A stretch of 64,000 nt of DNA from UBA3263 sp964586765 (GCA_964586765.1 CAZPHN010000001.1:171965-235964); one strand, 5' to 3'; counted from the stretch's first letter, positions 47,502 to 56,723 are shown. Translations and numbers: made by a program. The notes: generated from the sequence alone by a model not told the origin.

Positions 47502-47714
47502 ATGTACTCCTCATCCGACTCAATCTTTGTAACAGTCTATCATCTCGGACGCCGTCTGCTTCAGCTAAAACTCTCAGGAATAAAATCGCAGGCCGACCTG
47601 ATAGCCGACCTGCGCGAAAAACTTGCGGGATATACCGGAAAACTCCTGACATTGGAAACAAGGAATGCCACCCAAGGCTGGAGCCGGACTTCCCCTATAT
47701 TATTTGCGGCGTGA
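47502..47714 (+). CDS. Small conserved-looking protein, 70 residues
   Basis: The family is not named. The 70-residue product has a beta-alpha-beta look (IFVTVYHLGRRLLQLKLSG, then SQADLIADLREKLAG, then KLLTLETRNATQGWSRT). It has a -7 box and a palindrome upstream at 47424-47458. Its last 15 bases overlap the end of rnr on the other strand. The promoter and the balanced composition favour a real gene, but a chance frame cannot be excluded. Confidence 0.55.
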   Translation: MYSSSDSIFVTVYHLGRRLLQLKLSGIKSQADLIADLREKLAGYTGKLLTLETRNATQGWSRTSPILFAA

Positions 47715-49901
47715 GCCTGTACGCTTGTGCTCGCGCTTACGGGGCTTAGCCTTATGCGCCTCCGGATTTTCGAGACCATTGCCCATATCGGCAACAGGCA
47801 CAAAATCGAGCAATCGACGCTGAACATCGGCGCGTGCCACACGCACGACCACTTCATCGCCAAGACGATAGCTCATGCCCGTGCGTTCACCAACGAGACG
47901 ATAGTTTCTCTCATCAAGATTATAATAATCATTAGCGAGGTCTCGCACCGGAATAAGACCCTCACACATATTTTCGCTAAGCTCTACGTAAAGCCCCCAC
48001 TCGGTCACTCCGGTAATCACACCGGCAAACTCCTCGCCAATACGCGAACTCAAGAACTCAACCTGCTTATACTTGATTGATGAACGCTCGGCATTAACGG
48101 CGGTCTGCTCCATCTTGCTGCAATGTTCACACTCTTCATCAAGTTTTTCGAGACTTACAGAACGACCTCCTACCAGATACTTGGCAAGCAGTCTGTGAAC
48201 CATCATGTCCGGATAGCGTCGTATGGGCGAAGTGAAGTGGGTATAATAATCAAAACATAGACCATAGTGACCTATATTGTTGGCGGAATAAACCGCTTTT
48301 GCCATACAGCGGATTGCCAAAGTGGAAAGAAGATTTTCTTCACCCCTACCCTTTACTTCCTCAAGCATCCGGTTAATAGAGCGGTTAATCTCCCTGGGCG
48401 TTCCCTGTGTCTTAATCTTATAACCGAAGTTGGCGGCAAGAGATGCCAAGTCTGCCAACCTTACGGGATCCGGTTTGTCGTGAATGCGATAGACAAACGC
48501 TTTAGGTTTCTTGCGAGTACCGGGGTCGCCGATTACCTTCGCGACAGTACGGTTGGCAAGCAGCATTAGCTCTTCGACCAGCTTATTTGCCTCTTTCGAC
48601 ACCTTATAATATACACCGACAGGAGTACCGTCAGGCGCAAGGTCAAACTTCACCTCTGCACGGTCAAACTCCATAGCTCCCTTTTTAAGTCTTTCTGTCC
48701 TTAAATTCTGAGCTATTGTATTCAAAATGCGAAGCTCCTCGGCATAATCACCTTGTCCGGTCTCAATCACTTCCTGCGCTTCCTCATATGCATAACGGCG
48801 GTCTGAAAGTATAACCGTCTTGGCTATACGTTCCTTATAAACCTTGCCTTCAATATCCATCTCGAATATACAGCTGAATGTCAGCTTCTCTTCGTTAGGA
48901 CGCAGCGAGCAAACCCCGTTACTGAGGTGTTCGGGGAGCATAGGAACGACGCGGTCTACGAGATAAACGGAAGTAGCGCGCTTGTATGCTTCCTTGTCGA
49001 GCGCGGTGTCCGGATGAACATAGTGGGTCACATCCGCAATATGCACGCCAACCTCGTAGTGACCGTTAGGAAGAGTGCGGATTGACAAAGCATCATCAAA
49101 ATCCTTCGCATCTTTCGGGTCAATGGTGAAAGTAAGCACATCGCGCATGTCTTCGCGACAGGCTATTTCCTCAGGGGTGATTCCGTCAGTAATCTTCTTA
49201 GCAGCACGCTCGATTGCTTCAGGATAGCGGTACGGGAGACCATATTCAGCCAATATAGCGTGTATCTCGGTATTGTTTTCGCCCTCCTTGCCAAGGACGT
49301 CAATAACTTCACCCTGAGGCATATTGGCGTGTTCGGGCCAGCTCGTAATCCGGACCACCGCCTTATCGCCGCTTTTTCCTCCTTTCAGACGGTTTTTAGG
49401 TATAAAAATATCGGTAGCGAGAAACTTAGAATCAGTACTCAGCAAGGCATATGCACGCTCAACTTTAAGCACACCGACAAAACGCTGGTCAGCTTTCTCG
49501 ATGATTTCAACTACTTCTGCTTCAGGTTCTGCACCACGACGAGCGGCAGCAACAGATATTTTCACGCGGTCACCGTTGAGTGCATGCATGGAATTACGCT
49601 CGGCAACGGCAATGCTTTCGCCGTCAACATCTGTAACAACAGAGTTCTTGCCGTTGGAGCGACGTACAAATGTACCGCTCATGAAATTGGAACGTGCCGG
49701 AACCTTATACTTTCCGGGCGAAACCTCAATTATTTCGCCATCGAACGCCATTTCAGCCAACTGCAATGCTACTATACGCTGCTTGGCAGGCGTCTTGGCT
49801 CCTATTGCCGCCGAGACCTGCTTATAATTAAACGTGTTATTCTTTTGCTGCTGCATATAGTCAGCAATCAGCCGATGTATTTTTGCTTGGTTATGATTCA
49901 T
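47700..49901 (-). CDS. rnr: Ribonuclease R
   Basis: RNase R is a 3'-5' exoribonuclease that degrades structured RNA. The 733 residues contain an N-terminal helix-turn-helix-like part, cold-shock domains, the RNB catalytic domain (FTIDPKDAKDFDDALSI with the metal-binding Asp residues, VGVHIADVTHYV, HYGLCFDYYTHFTSPIRRYPDM) and a C-terminal S1 domain (FAGVITGVTEWGLYVEL). It ends in a basic tail (KPRKREHKRTGSRRK), as common in RNase R. It is 92 bp downstream of gyrB on the same strand. Confidence 0.96.
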   Translation of the reverse strand: MNHNQAKIHRLIADYMQQQKNNTFNYKQVSAAIGAKTPAKQRIVALQLAEMAFDGEIIEVSPGKYKVPARSNFMSGTFVRRSNGKNSVVTDVDGESIAVAERNSMHALNGDRVKISVAAARRGAEPEAEVVEIIEKADQRFVGVLKVERAYALLSTDSKFLATDIFIPKNRLKGGKSGDKAVVRITSWPEHANMPQGEVIDVLGKEGENNTEIHAILAEYGLPYRYPEAIERAAKKITDGITPEEIACREDMRDVLTFTIDPKDAKDFDDALSIRTLPNGHYEVGVHIADVTHYVHPDTALDKEAYKRATSVYLVDRVVPMLPEHLSNGVCSLRPNEEKLTFSCIFEMDIEGKVYKERIAKTVILSDRRYAYEEAQEVIETGQGDYAEELRILNTIAQNLRTERLKKGAMEFDRAEVKFDLAPDGTPVGVYYKVSKEANKLVEELMLLANRTVAKVIGDPGTRKKPKAFVYRIHDKPDPVRLADLASLAANFGYKIKTQGTPREINRSINRMLEEVKGRGEENLLSTLAIRCMAKAVYSANNIGHYGLCFDYYTHFTSPIRRYPDMMVHRLLAKYLVGGRSVSLEKLDEECEHCSKMEQTAVNAERSSIKYKQVEFLSSRIGEEFAGVITGVTEWGLYVELSENMCEGLIPVRDLANDYYNLDERNYRLVGERTGMSYRLGDEVVVRVARADVQRRLLDFVPVADMGNGLENPEAHKAKPRKREHKRTGSRRK

Positions 49902-49936
49902 AAGTTAAACATTTGAACGTTTTTTCAAAAAATTAA

Positions 49937-49978
49937 CAATTAAGACCCCCATTTTGTTGAAAAACGGGAGTCTTAATG
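49937..49978 (-). terminator. Terminator of gyrB
   Basis: Arms of 17 bp (49939-49955 and 49961-49977) pair with two mismatches or wobbles. On the minus strand the hairpin is followed by a T-rich stretch. It separates gyrB from rnr. Confidence 0.8.
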
Positions 49979-49993
49979 TTATAAGCGTAAGAC

Positions 49994-51961
49994 TTACGCG
50001 TCAATATTGGCGTAATGCGCGTTTGCTTCAATAAAGTCACGACGGGGAGCGACATCCTCGCCCATAAGCATGGAGAAGATTCTGTCTGCCTCAGCAGCAT
50101 CGCTGATATTGACCTGTTTGAGAATACGGTTTTCAGGATCCATAGTAGTCTCCTTAAGTTCTTTGGCATCCATCTCACCAAGACCTTTATAACGCTGAAC
50201 CTGCGCACCGGCTCCAAACTTCTCAATAGCCTGACGAAGCTGGAAATCATTCCAGCAGTAAATCTTCTCGCTCTTGTCGCTCTTGCTCTTGCTTACCTTA
50301 TAGAGCGGCGAAGATGCGATATACAGATAACCCTGCTCGATGATAGGACGCATACGGCGGAAGAAGAATGTCATCAAAAGTGTGTCGATATGGGAACCAT
50401 CGACATCAGCATCGGTCATGATAATAATCTTGTGATATGCGAGTTTGCTGATATTCACTTCGTTTTTATCCTCATCCGTACCGATGGTGACACGCATTGC
50501 GCGGAACAGGGCGGTGATTTCTTGATTTTCAAACACCTTATGTTCCATAGCTTTCTCAACATTGAGGATTTTACCACGGATGGGAAGGATGGCTTGGAAA
50601 CGACGGTCACGCGCTTGCTTAGCTGAACCGCCTGCCGAATCACCTTCGACAATGAAGAGCTCGCAATCCTCCGCAATACGGCTTGAGCAATCGGCAAGTT
50701 TACCGGGAAGTCCGGCACCGGCAAGCGGCGATTTGCGCAGAACCTCGGTACGTGCCTTGAAGGCGGCATGGCGTGCGGTCGCTGCAAGGACAATCTTGTC
50801 AATAATGGTTTTGGCTTCCTTAGGATGTTCCTCAAGATAATCGCGAAGAGCTTCGGCAACTGCAGTCTGAACTGCGCCGATTACTTCGTTATTACCAAGC
50901 TTGGTCTTGGTCTGACCTTCAAACTGAGGCTCCATGACCTTGACTGAGACTACGGCGGTAAGACCCTGACGGAAGTCAGCGGGATCAATCTCGATTTTGT
51001 TCTTCTGAAGTTTGTCAAGCAGCTTATTATCCTCAGCATACTTCTTGAGGGTAGCGGTCAGTCCGCGACGGAAACCGGTCAGATGCGTACCGCCTTCAAT
51101 GGTGTTGATGTTGTTGACAAACGAGTAGGTATTTTCGTTAAAGGATGTATTATAAGTCAATGCAACCTCAACCGGAATACCCTGACGCTCGGTGTCGAGA
51201 TGAATTACATGTTCAATCAGCGGTTCCTTAGAAGCGTCGATATAGCGGACAAACTCCTCGAGACCGGTCTTGGAGAAGAAAGTCTCCGTGCGTGCCTGAC
51301 CGTCAGCGTTACGGTCGCGCTTGTCAGTCAGTGTCAGCGTAATTCCGGCATTAAGATAAGCGAGGTCACGCAGACGGTTTGCCAGAGTGTCATAGTTATA
51401 TACAGTATCAATAAAAATTGAGCCGTCCGGTTTAAAACTTACGGTAGTACCGGTTGTGTCGGACTCTCCAATAACCTGCAACTCAGATGTGGGCTTACCA
51501 CAAGAGTATTCCTGCATGTATACTTTGCCGTTACGGCGAACTTCAGCACGCAGATAGGTTGACAATGCGTTCACGCAGCTTACGCCCACACCATGGAGAC
51601 CGCCGGAAACTTTATATGAGCCCTTGTCAAATTTACCGCCGGCATGAAGGACTGTCAAAACTACCTCGAGAGCACTTTTGCCTTCCTTTTCATGCATATC
51701 AACGGGGATACCTCGACCGTTGTCAATTACCGTAATTGAATTATCTTCGTTTATGATTACCTCAATGTGAGAAGCATAGCCTGCAAGAGCTTCGTCAATC
51801 GAGTTATCGACTACTTCATATACCAAATGATGGAGACCTTTGGTTGAAATATCGCCGATATACATCGCAGGACGCTTACGGACCGCTTCGAGACCTTCAA
51901 GCACTTGAATTGAACTTGCGCCGTAGTCTGCGCCTGACTTTTCTTCGATTTCTTCTGTCAT
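49994..51961 (-). CDS. gyrB: DNA gyrase subunit B
   Basis: GyrB provides the ATPase for negative supercoiling. The ATG at 51961 gives MTEEIEEKSGADYGASSIQ and 655 residues; 13 more codons are open upstream, but the promoter -7 box lies there. The GHKL ATPase part has RPAMYIGDIS, EVVDNSIDEALAG, DNGRGIPVDMHEKEG and GGLHGVGVSCVNALS. The Toprim part has ELFIVEGDSAGGSAKQARDR and MTDADVDGSHI. The C-terminal end includes QRYKGLGEMDAKELKETTMD. It has a consensus promoter and a terminator. Confidence 0.97.
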   Translation of the reverse strand: MTEEIEEKSGADYGASSIQVLEGLEAVRKRPAMYIGDISTKGLHHLVYEVVDNSIDEALAGYASHIEVIINEDNSITVIDNGRGIPVDMHEKEGKSALEVVLTVLHAGGKFDKGSYKVSGGLHGVGVSCVNALSTYLRAEVRRNGKVYMQEYSCGKPTSELQVIGESDTTGTTVSFKPDGSIFIDTVYNYDTLANRLRDLAYLNAGITLTLTDKRDRNADGQARTETFFSKTGLEEFVRYIDASKEPLIEHVIHLDTERQGIPVEVALTYNTSFNENTYSFVNNINTIEGGTHLTGFRRGLTATLKKYAEDNKLLDKLQKNKIEIDPADFRQGLTAVVSVKVMEPQFEGQTKTKLGNNEVIGAVQTAVAEALRDYLEEHPKEAKTIIDKIVLAATARHAAFKARTEVLRKSPLAGAGLPGKLADCSSRIAEDCELFIVEGDSAGGSAKQARDRRFQAILPIRGKILNVEKAMEHKVFENQEITALFRAMRVTIGTDEDKNEVNISKLAYHKIIIMTDADVDGSHIDTLLMTFFFRRMRPIIEQGYLYIASSPLYKVSKSKSDKSEKIYCWNDFQLRQAIEKFGAGAQVQRYKGLGEMDAKELKETTMDPENRILKQVNISDAAEADRIFSMLMGEDVAPRRDFIEANAHYANIDA

Positions 51962-51997
51962 ATATTTATATGCGTATGTGATAATTCTAAAGTTGTG

Positions 51998-52065
51998 CAA
52001 AGTTACGAATTTTTTCAGTTTTTACCAAAAAAATTTGGTTGTTTCAAACAAACGCCGTACCTTTG
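51998..52065. promoter_or_regulatory. Back-to-back promoters of gyrB and the TraB-type gene
   Basis: Minus strand: -33 TTTG (52026-52029), 20 bp, -7 TAACTTTG (51998-52005) for gyrB. Plus strand: -33 TTTG (52034-52037), 20 bp, -7 TACCTTTG (52058-52065) for the TraB/GumN gene. The two -33 boxes are only 4 bp apart in a symmetric arrangement. Confidence 0.8.
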
Positions 52066-52134
52066 CGTTGTAGTTACATACATCAGCATAACACAACAGC
52101 GCAAATTTATCAAATTTTATTCTCATAAAAAGCA

Positions 52135-53007
52135 ATGAAAAAGTTAGTTATTGCAGCCATTCTTATGATGGCATCAGTTGGAGCAAATGCTCAACTGCTC
52201 TGGAAAGTATCGGGCAACGGTTCAAAAGGTGACAGTTACATCTTCGGAACTCATCACGTAGCTCCAATAGCGATGCTTGACAGCATCCAAGGTGCGAAAT
52301 CAGCACTTCAAAGCGTTGAAACTATGATGGGAGAAGTCGATATGATTTCAAACCCGGGGGAGATACAACAGGTTACCATGCAATATATCATGGCACCCGC
52401 GGATTCTACCCTATCAAAAGTCATGACTCCTGAGGAAATCACAAAGCTAAACAAGGTCTTGGAAAAATATTCCGGAGAACAACTATCGACAGCCGCGTTC
52501 GAGCCGCTTAAACCTGCAATGGTGTCAACCCAGTTGGCAATGTTGCAGACAATGGTTGCATTTCCGGGATATAACCCTACCGAGCAGCTTGATCAGACAA
52601 TCCAGCAGGCTGCCTCAGCCAATGGCAAAAAAATCGAAGGGCTCGAAAGCGTAGAGTCACAATTCAAACTACTGATGGGTAATCCAATAAGCGAGCAAGT
52701 TAAAGACCTTGTTGAAGCACTTGACAAGGATGATGAGTCCGTGGCAAAAGCTCAAGCTCTCGCTGCCGCATACTACGCCCAAGACCTTGACAAAATCGAA
52801 GAACTCGTTTTAAAAGCGAGCGATATGAAGCCGGATGACATTAAGAGACTTCTCACTAACCGTAACGACGCGTGGATAAAGACCTTAAAAGAAAAACTTC
52901 CACAGGAAACACTATTCGTTGCGGTTGGCGTCGGTCACCTTGTCGGTGACAAAGGACTGCTAAATCAGCTTAGAGAATCCGGTTACACAATAGAAGCAGT
53001 AAAATAA
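52135..53007 (+). CDS. TraB/GumN family secreted protein
   Basis: The 290-residue product has a signal peptide (MKKLVIAAILMMASVGANA). The family start LLWKVSGNGSKGDSYIFGTHHVAP is next. Features such as KKIEGLESVESQF, LLTNRNDAWI and LFVAVGVGHLVGDKGLL match TraB/GumN proteins, which are related to the Tiki/EreA metal-hydrolase-like fold. No activity is proven for bacterial members. It overlaps the ABC ATPase start by one base, so it is the first gene of that operon. Confidence 0.88.
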   Translation: MKKLVIAAILMMASVGANAQLLWKVSGNGSKGDSYIFGTHHVAPIAMLDSIQGAKSALQSVETMMGEVDMISNPGEIQQVTMQYIMAPADSTLSKVMTPEEITKLNKVLEKYSGEQLSTAAFEPLKPAMVSTQLAMLQTMVAFPGYNPTEQLDQTIQQAASANGKKIEGLESVESQFKLLMGNPISEQVKDLVEALDKDDESVAKAQALAAAYYAQDLDKIEELVLKASDMKPDDIKRLLTNRNDAWIKTLKEKLPQETLFVAVGVGHLVGDKGLLNQLRESGYTIEAVK

Positions 53008-53843
53008 TGACTATAGAGCTAAAAAACTTAAATTATCGCTACAAATCATCAAAGCATAATTTTGCTATACAAGATGTTAATGCGATAATTAATCCGGGAA
53101 TACATCTACTGATGGGAGAAAATGGAGCAGGTAAAACTACCCTGCTCCATCTCATTGCCGGACTACTGACACCTTCCGAAGGTGAATGCCTAATTGACGG
53201 GGCAAAAACATACTACAGACTGCCGTCTATCCAGTCAAAAATCTTCATTAGCGGAGTTAATATTGACTTTCCGATGCGGTCTATAAAGGAAATGGAGGCT
53301 GTCCATGCACCTTTTTATCCAAATTTTGATGCACAAATACTCTGTGACAATCTTGCCGCATTCGGAACAGACGCGTCAACTCCACTATCCCAACTATCGA
53401 CCGGTAATGCGCAGAAAGCCAAGATAGCATATGCACTGGCACTCCGCACACCCGTCTTGTTACTGGATGAACCGGCTAACGGACTCGACATCGAGGCAAA
53501 ACAACTGCTCCGTAAAATGATTGCAGCATGCGTCAGCGCGGAACAGACCGTCATTATTTCTACCCACTCGGTCAATGACCTTGAAAACTTCTACGACGGA
53601 GTTATTGATATCTGCAGCGGCAAGCTCCAATACGCTCTTTCCATTGACCATATCCTTGAAAAACTTGACTTTGGTGTGGCTGACGCCGTCCCAAAGGATG
53701 CCGTATATGCCGAACCGTGGATTGGGAGCTTTCGCTTTGTTTTGGCGAAAGCTAACCATGAATGGTCAGATATCAATTTCGAAATGCTTTATATGGCAAC
53801 CCGAAAATCAAACGAAAAACTCCTTAATATCCTCCAGAAATGA
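53007..53843 (+). CDS. ABC transporter ATP-binding protein
   Basis: A single nucleotide-binding domain of 278 residues: Walker A GENGAGKT (37-44), an unusual signature LSTGN (130-134) in place of LSGGQ, Walker B LLLDEPANGLD, and the H-loop STHSVNDLENF. A 70-residue C-terminal domain follows. With the permease it forms a small ABC-2 type transporter of the kind controlled by YtrA-type GntR regulators; the substrate is unknown (antimicrobial peptides or envelope stress molecules in relatives). It overlaps the permease gene by 4 bp. Confidence 0.88.
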   Translation: MTIELKNLNYRYKSSKHNFAIQDVNAIINPGIHLLMGENGAGKTTLLHLIAGLLTPSEGECLIDGAKTYYRLPSIQSKIFISGVNIDFPMRSIKEMEAVHAPFYPNFDAQILCDNLAAFGTDASTPLSQLSTGNAQKAKIAYALALRTPVLLLDEPANGLDIEAKQLLRKMIAACVSAEQTVIISTHSVNDLENFYDGVIDICSGKLQYALSIDHILEKLDFGVADAVPKDAVYAEPWIGSFRFVLAKANHEWSDINFEMLYMATRKSNEKLLNILQK

Positions 53844-54598
53844 AGTCGGCAGAAATTCTCTCAAACACAGACCGCACAAGCTGGTCACGCATTGCAATGG
53901 TATGGCGTTTTTACCTGCCTTATACACGCAGGAAGCTGATTGCATTTGCCGCGATTGCTATCCTGTTTGAAATCTTCATACTCTTTTGTGTAAAATATAT
54001 AACAGATGAGGCATCAGGAACCGTCATTGAAATGCTATCGACATTGCTGACGGTACTGATTGGATGTTCCGCACTCGTCTTTGCAAAACCGAAGGGTCGC
54101 GAACTGCAGGCGATGCTTCCCGCGCTCGGGCTTGAGAAATGCATTGTGATGATCGGGTATGTCACCATAATTATTCCGCTGATTGTATTAATTCCATCAA
54201 CGGTCTCGTATCTTTTTCTCGGTAGCAATCACCCGGAGCTAAATGTCATCACCGCGCTCTTAGGGTCAGGTGAGTTGAATATGATATCGATATTTGCATT
54301 TTCAATCCTGTTTCTGGAAGGCATGGCTTTGAGTTGCCTGTGGGGTGTGGTCGGCACGCACGGAAAATATGCCATGCGCAACGGGCTGTTAGCGGTTGCC
54401 GGATTCTACTTCGGCACCATGGTTTGTACTGCCGTGATTTCATTTTGTACGGGATTCTGTGCGGCAATGACAGGTTTAGATGTAAATTTTGCAAACGAAA
54501 CTCAATTTTTATTCAGAATTATGACGGTTATTTGCGGAATTTATGTTATCTTTGCGCTGATGAAGTGTTGTCACGCAATAAAATGTGGACAATATTGA
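53840..54598 (+). CDS. ABC transporter permease
   Basis: A 252-residue membrane protein with about six hydrophobic segments (LIAFAAIAILFEIFILF, MLSTLLTVLIGCSALVFA, VTIIIPLIVLIPSTVSYLFLG, ISIFAFSILFLEGMALSCL, GLLAVAGFYFGTMVCTAVI, MTVICGIYVIFALM). It is the partner of the ATPase encoded just upstream. Its stop overlaps the start of the GntR regulator by one base. No family name is certain beyond an ABC-2-like permease. Confidence 0.8.
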   Translation: MKSAEILSNTDRTSWSRIAMVWRFYLPYTRRKLIAFAAIAILFEIFILFCVKYITDEASGTVIEMLSTLLTVLIGCSALVFAKPKGRELQAMLPALGLEKCIVMIGYVTIIIPLIVLIPSTVSYLFLGSNHPELNVITALLGSGELNMISIFAFSILFLEGMALSCLWGVVGTHGKYAMRNGLLAVAGFYFGTMVCTAVISFCTGFCAAMTGLDVNFANETQFLFRIMTVICGIYVIFALMKCCHAIKCGQY

Positions 54599-54966
54599 TG
54601 GAATATAACAATAATCAGACAATCTACCGGCAAATTACCGACTATTGTATCAGACAGATAAGCAACGGAGAATGGAAACCGGGTGAACGAATTCCGTCAA
54701 CTCGTGAGCTGTCGCTTAAACTGGGCGTCAATTCGCGAACCATAATTCGTGCGTATGATGAACTCGACGGAATGGGCATCATATATACTCAGCGCGGATT
54801 TGGAAGTTTCACCCAACCTGATGTATTGGACAGGCTGAGAATTTTAAAACAAGAAGAATTCAACCAGTCCGGACTCAATGATTTCATTCTTCTGGCAAAG
54901 GATTGCGATTATACGCTTGACTTTGTCCTTGATGCAGTCGGGAAACGCTGGAACGAGCGTCCCTAA
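54598..54966 (+). CDS. GntR family (YtrA-type) transcriptional regulator
   Basis: The ATG at 54598, sharing one base with the permease stop, gives a 122-residue protein. The winged helix-turn-helix is clear: IYRQITDYCIRQISNGEWKP, GERIPSTRELSLKLGVNSRT, IIRAYDELDGMGIIYTQRG. Only a short helical tail follows, with no ligand domain, as in the YtrA subfamily, which commonly controls an adjacent ABC transporter. Autoregulation of the operon is likely by analogy. A longer upstream frame lies over the permease gene and is not used. Confidence 0.92.
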   Translation: MEYNNNQTIYRQITDYCIRQISNGEWKPGERIPSTRELSLKLGVNSRTIIRAYDELDGMGIIYTQRGFGSFTQPDVLDRLRILKQEEFNQSGLNDFILLAKDCDYTLDFVLDAVGKRWNERP

Positions 54967-54971
54967 TAAAT

Positions 54972-56723
54972 ATGGCACCTGTTTCATATCTTCAAATTGA
55001 TAAACTAACAAAAAGTTACGGCGACCGACTTCTGTTCGTTGACGTAACTTTCGGCATAAATCAAGGAGACAAGATAGGTCTTATTGCTAAAAACGGTACG
55101 GGCAAGAGCACAATGCTCCGTATAATTGCCGGACAGGAATCGGCTGATAGCGGCAATATTATACGCCGGAGCGGACTCAAGGTAGCCTACGTTGAGCAGA
55201 AGCCTCACTTGGGAGGCTCAGGTGCGACAGCCATAACGGCGTGTGGTGAGTTCGACCCGTCGGAAGCGGAACGAATGTTGACCCAATTAGGCATTGCGGA
55301 TGTAAATCAGCCTATCGAGAGTATGTCAGGCGGTCAGCAGAAACGTGTTGCCATAGCACGCGCACTGCTTTCAGACCCTGACCTTCTTATTCTTGATGAA
55401 CCGACCAACCATCTTGACATTGCAGCAATAGAATGGCTTGAAAAGCGACTCGGCAGGGGTAACACAACCCTATTGTTAGTAACTCACGACCGTTATTTTC
55501 TTGACCGTATCTGCAACAAGATAATTGAAATAGACCTCAGCCGAATTTTTACGTATCAGGGCAACTACAATGAATATCTTCGCCGCCGCGAGGAGCGCAT
55601 CAATGCCTTGACAGGAGAATTGGCAAAAGTGCGGAATACGCTGCGACGCGAGCAGGAATGGATGAGCCGCCAGCCGCAGGCACGCGCCGGCAAAGCCAAA
55701 TTCCGTATCGATAATTTTTACGAACTCAAACATAGGTCGCAACAGGTTGCCACAGATTCCACAGCCAATGTGCAGCTTTCTGTCAAAGCATCACGTATAG
55801 GCTCAAAGATATTCGAAGCGGAAGGAGTGACCAAACGTTTCGGCGACAAACTCCTGCTCGATGACTTCACCTACACCTTCGCGCGCATGGATAAGGTTGG
55901 TATTGTCGGACCTAACGGCATCGGCAAGTCAACTTTCATTAAAATGCTGCAAGGTATTATCGCCCCTGATTCCGGACATTTTGACGTAGGCGAAACCGTC
56001 AAGTTCGGTTACTATAGTCAGGAAGGACTCCAACTGCCTAAGGAAAAGAAGGTAATTGACGCGGTAACGGATTTGGCTGAAGATATTGTGCTTGCAGGAG
56101 GCGAACGCCACTCGCCCATGCAGTTCCTTCAGCGTTTTCTGTTTACCCCTAAGGACCAACAGAAATACATATCTACGCTGAGTGGAGGCGAACTTGCCCG
56201 ACTCCACCTCGCAACGGTTTTGATGCGCTCACCAAATTTCCTGATTCTTGATGAGCCTACCAACGACCTCGACATTGTAACACTCGGAATTCTTGAGGAA
56301 TACCTCGCGGAGTTCAAGGGTTGCTTGATAGTGGTTAGCCACGACCGATATTTCCTTGACAATATTGTCGACCATCTGTTTGTCTTTACCGGCAACGGAA
56401 TTGTTAAGGATTTTCCCGGAAATTATACGGATTATCGCCGATTCCTTGCCGAAACGGAGGAAACTAAAGAAGATAAGCCGAAAAAACCGGCTGTGGAACG
56501 GCAACAGGCACCTAAACCTCGCAAACTCTCCTTTAAAGAAAAAAAGCGCATGGAAGAGCTTGAAAGCCTTATCGAGCAGCTTACCGCCGAAAGGTCAGCT
56601 CTCGAAGCCACATTCGCTTCCGGGACTTCCGATGATATCACCGCCGCCTCAAAACGCTATGAAGAAGTAAAGGACCTTCTTGACACTTATGAACTCGAAT
56701 GGCTTGAACTTTCTGAAATATAA
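54972..56723 (+). CDS. ABC-F family ATPase (Uup-like), compact first domain
   Basis: Two ABC domains lie in one 583-residue soluble protein without membrane segments, as in ABC-F translation or ribosome-associated factors. Domain 1: Walker A AKNGTGKS (39-46), signature MSGGQQKR (118-125), LILDEPTNHLD. A linker region (about 200-265) with charged helices follows. Domain 2: VGPNGIGKS, LSGGELARLHL, LILDEPTNDLD. A C-terminal coiled coil (about 510-575) is of the Uup type. Between Walker A and signature of domain 1 there are only about 75 residues, shorter than usual for Bacteroidetes homologs. It follows the GntR gene by 5 bp. Confidence 0.9.
   Translation: MAPVSYLQIDKLTKSYGDRLLFVDVTFGINQGDKIGLIAKNGTGKSTMLRIIAGQESADSGNIIRRSGLKVAYVEQKPHLGGSGATAITACGEFDPSEAERMLTQLGIADVNQPIESMSGGQQKRVAIARALLSDPDLLILDEPTNHLDIAAIEWLEKRLGRGNTTLLLVTHDRYFLDRICNKIIEIDLSRIFTYQGNYNEYLRRREERINALTGELAKVRNTLRREQEWMSRQPQARAGKAKFRIDNFYELKHRSQQVATDSTANVQLSVKASRIGSKIFEAEGVTKRFGDKLLLDDFTYTFARMDKVGIVGPNGIGKSTFIKMLQGIIAPDSGHFDVGETVKFGYYSQEGLQLPKEKKVIDAVTDLAEDIVLAGGERHSPMQFLQRFLFTPKDQQKYISTLSGGELARLHLATVLMRSPNFLILDEPTNDLDIVTLGILEEYLAEFKGCLIVVSHDRYFLDNIVDHLFVFTGNGIVKDFPGNYTDYRRFLAETEETKEDKPKKPAVERQQAPKPRKLSFKEKKRMEELESLIEQLTAERSALEATFASGTSDDITAASKRYEEVKDLLDTYELEWLELSEI

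Noticed and set aside
49260..49916. Long plus-strand frame of 218 residues inside rnr
   Set aside because: It is antisense to a fully recognised RNase R gene, has no family features and is a shadow of its codon pattern.
50015..50626. Plus-strand frame of 203 residues inside gyrB
   Set aside because: Antisense shadow of a highly conserved gene.
54547..54554. TATCTTTG inside the permease gene as a separate gntR promoter
   Set aside because: It fits the -7 consensus, but no -33 element is at the right distance and the gene overlap points to one transcript.
54334..54597. Upstream extension of the GntR regulator frame
   Set aside because: It overlaps the permease gene in another frame; the winged-helix domain begins right after the ATG at 54598, which shares a base with the permease stop.
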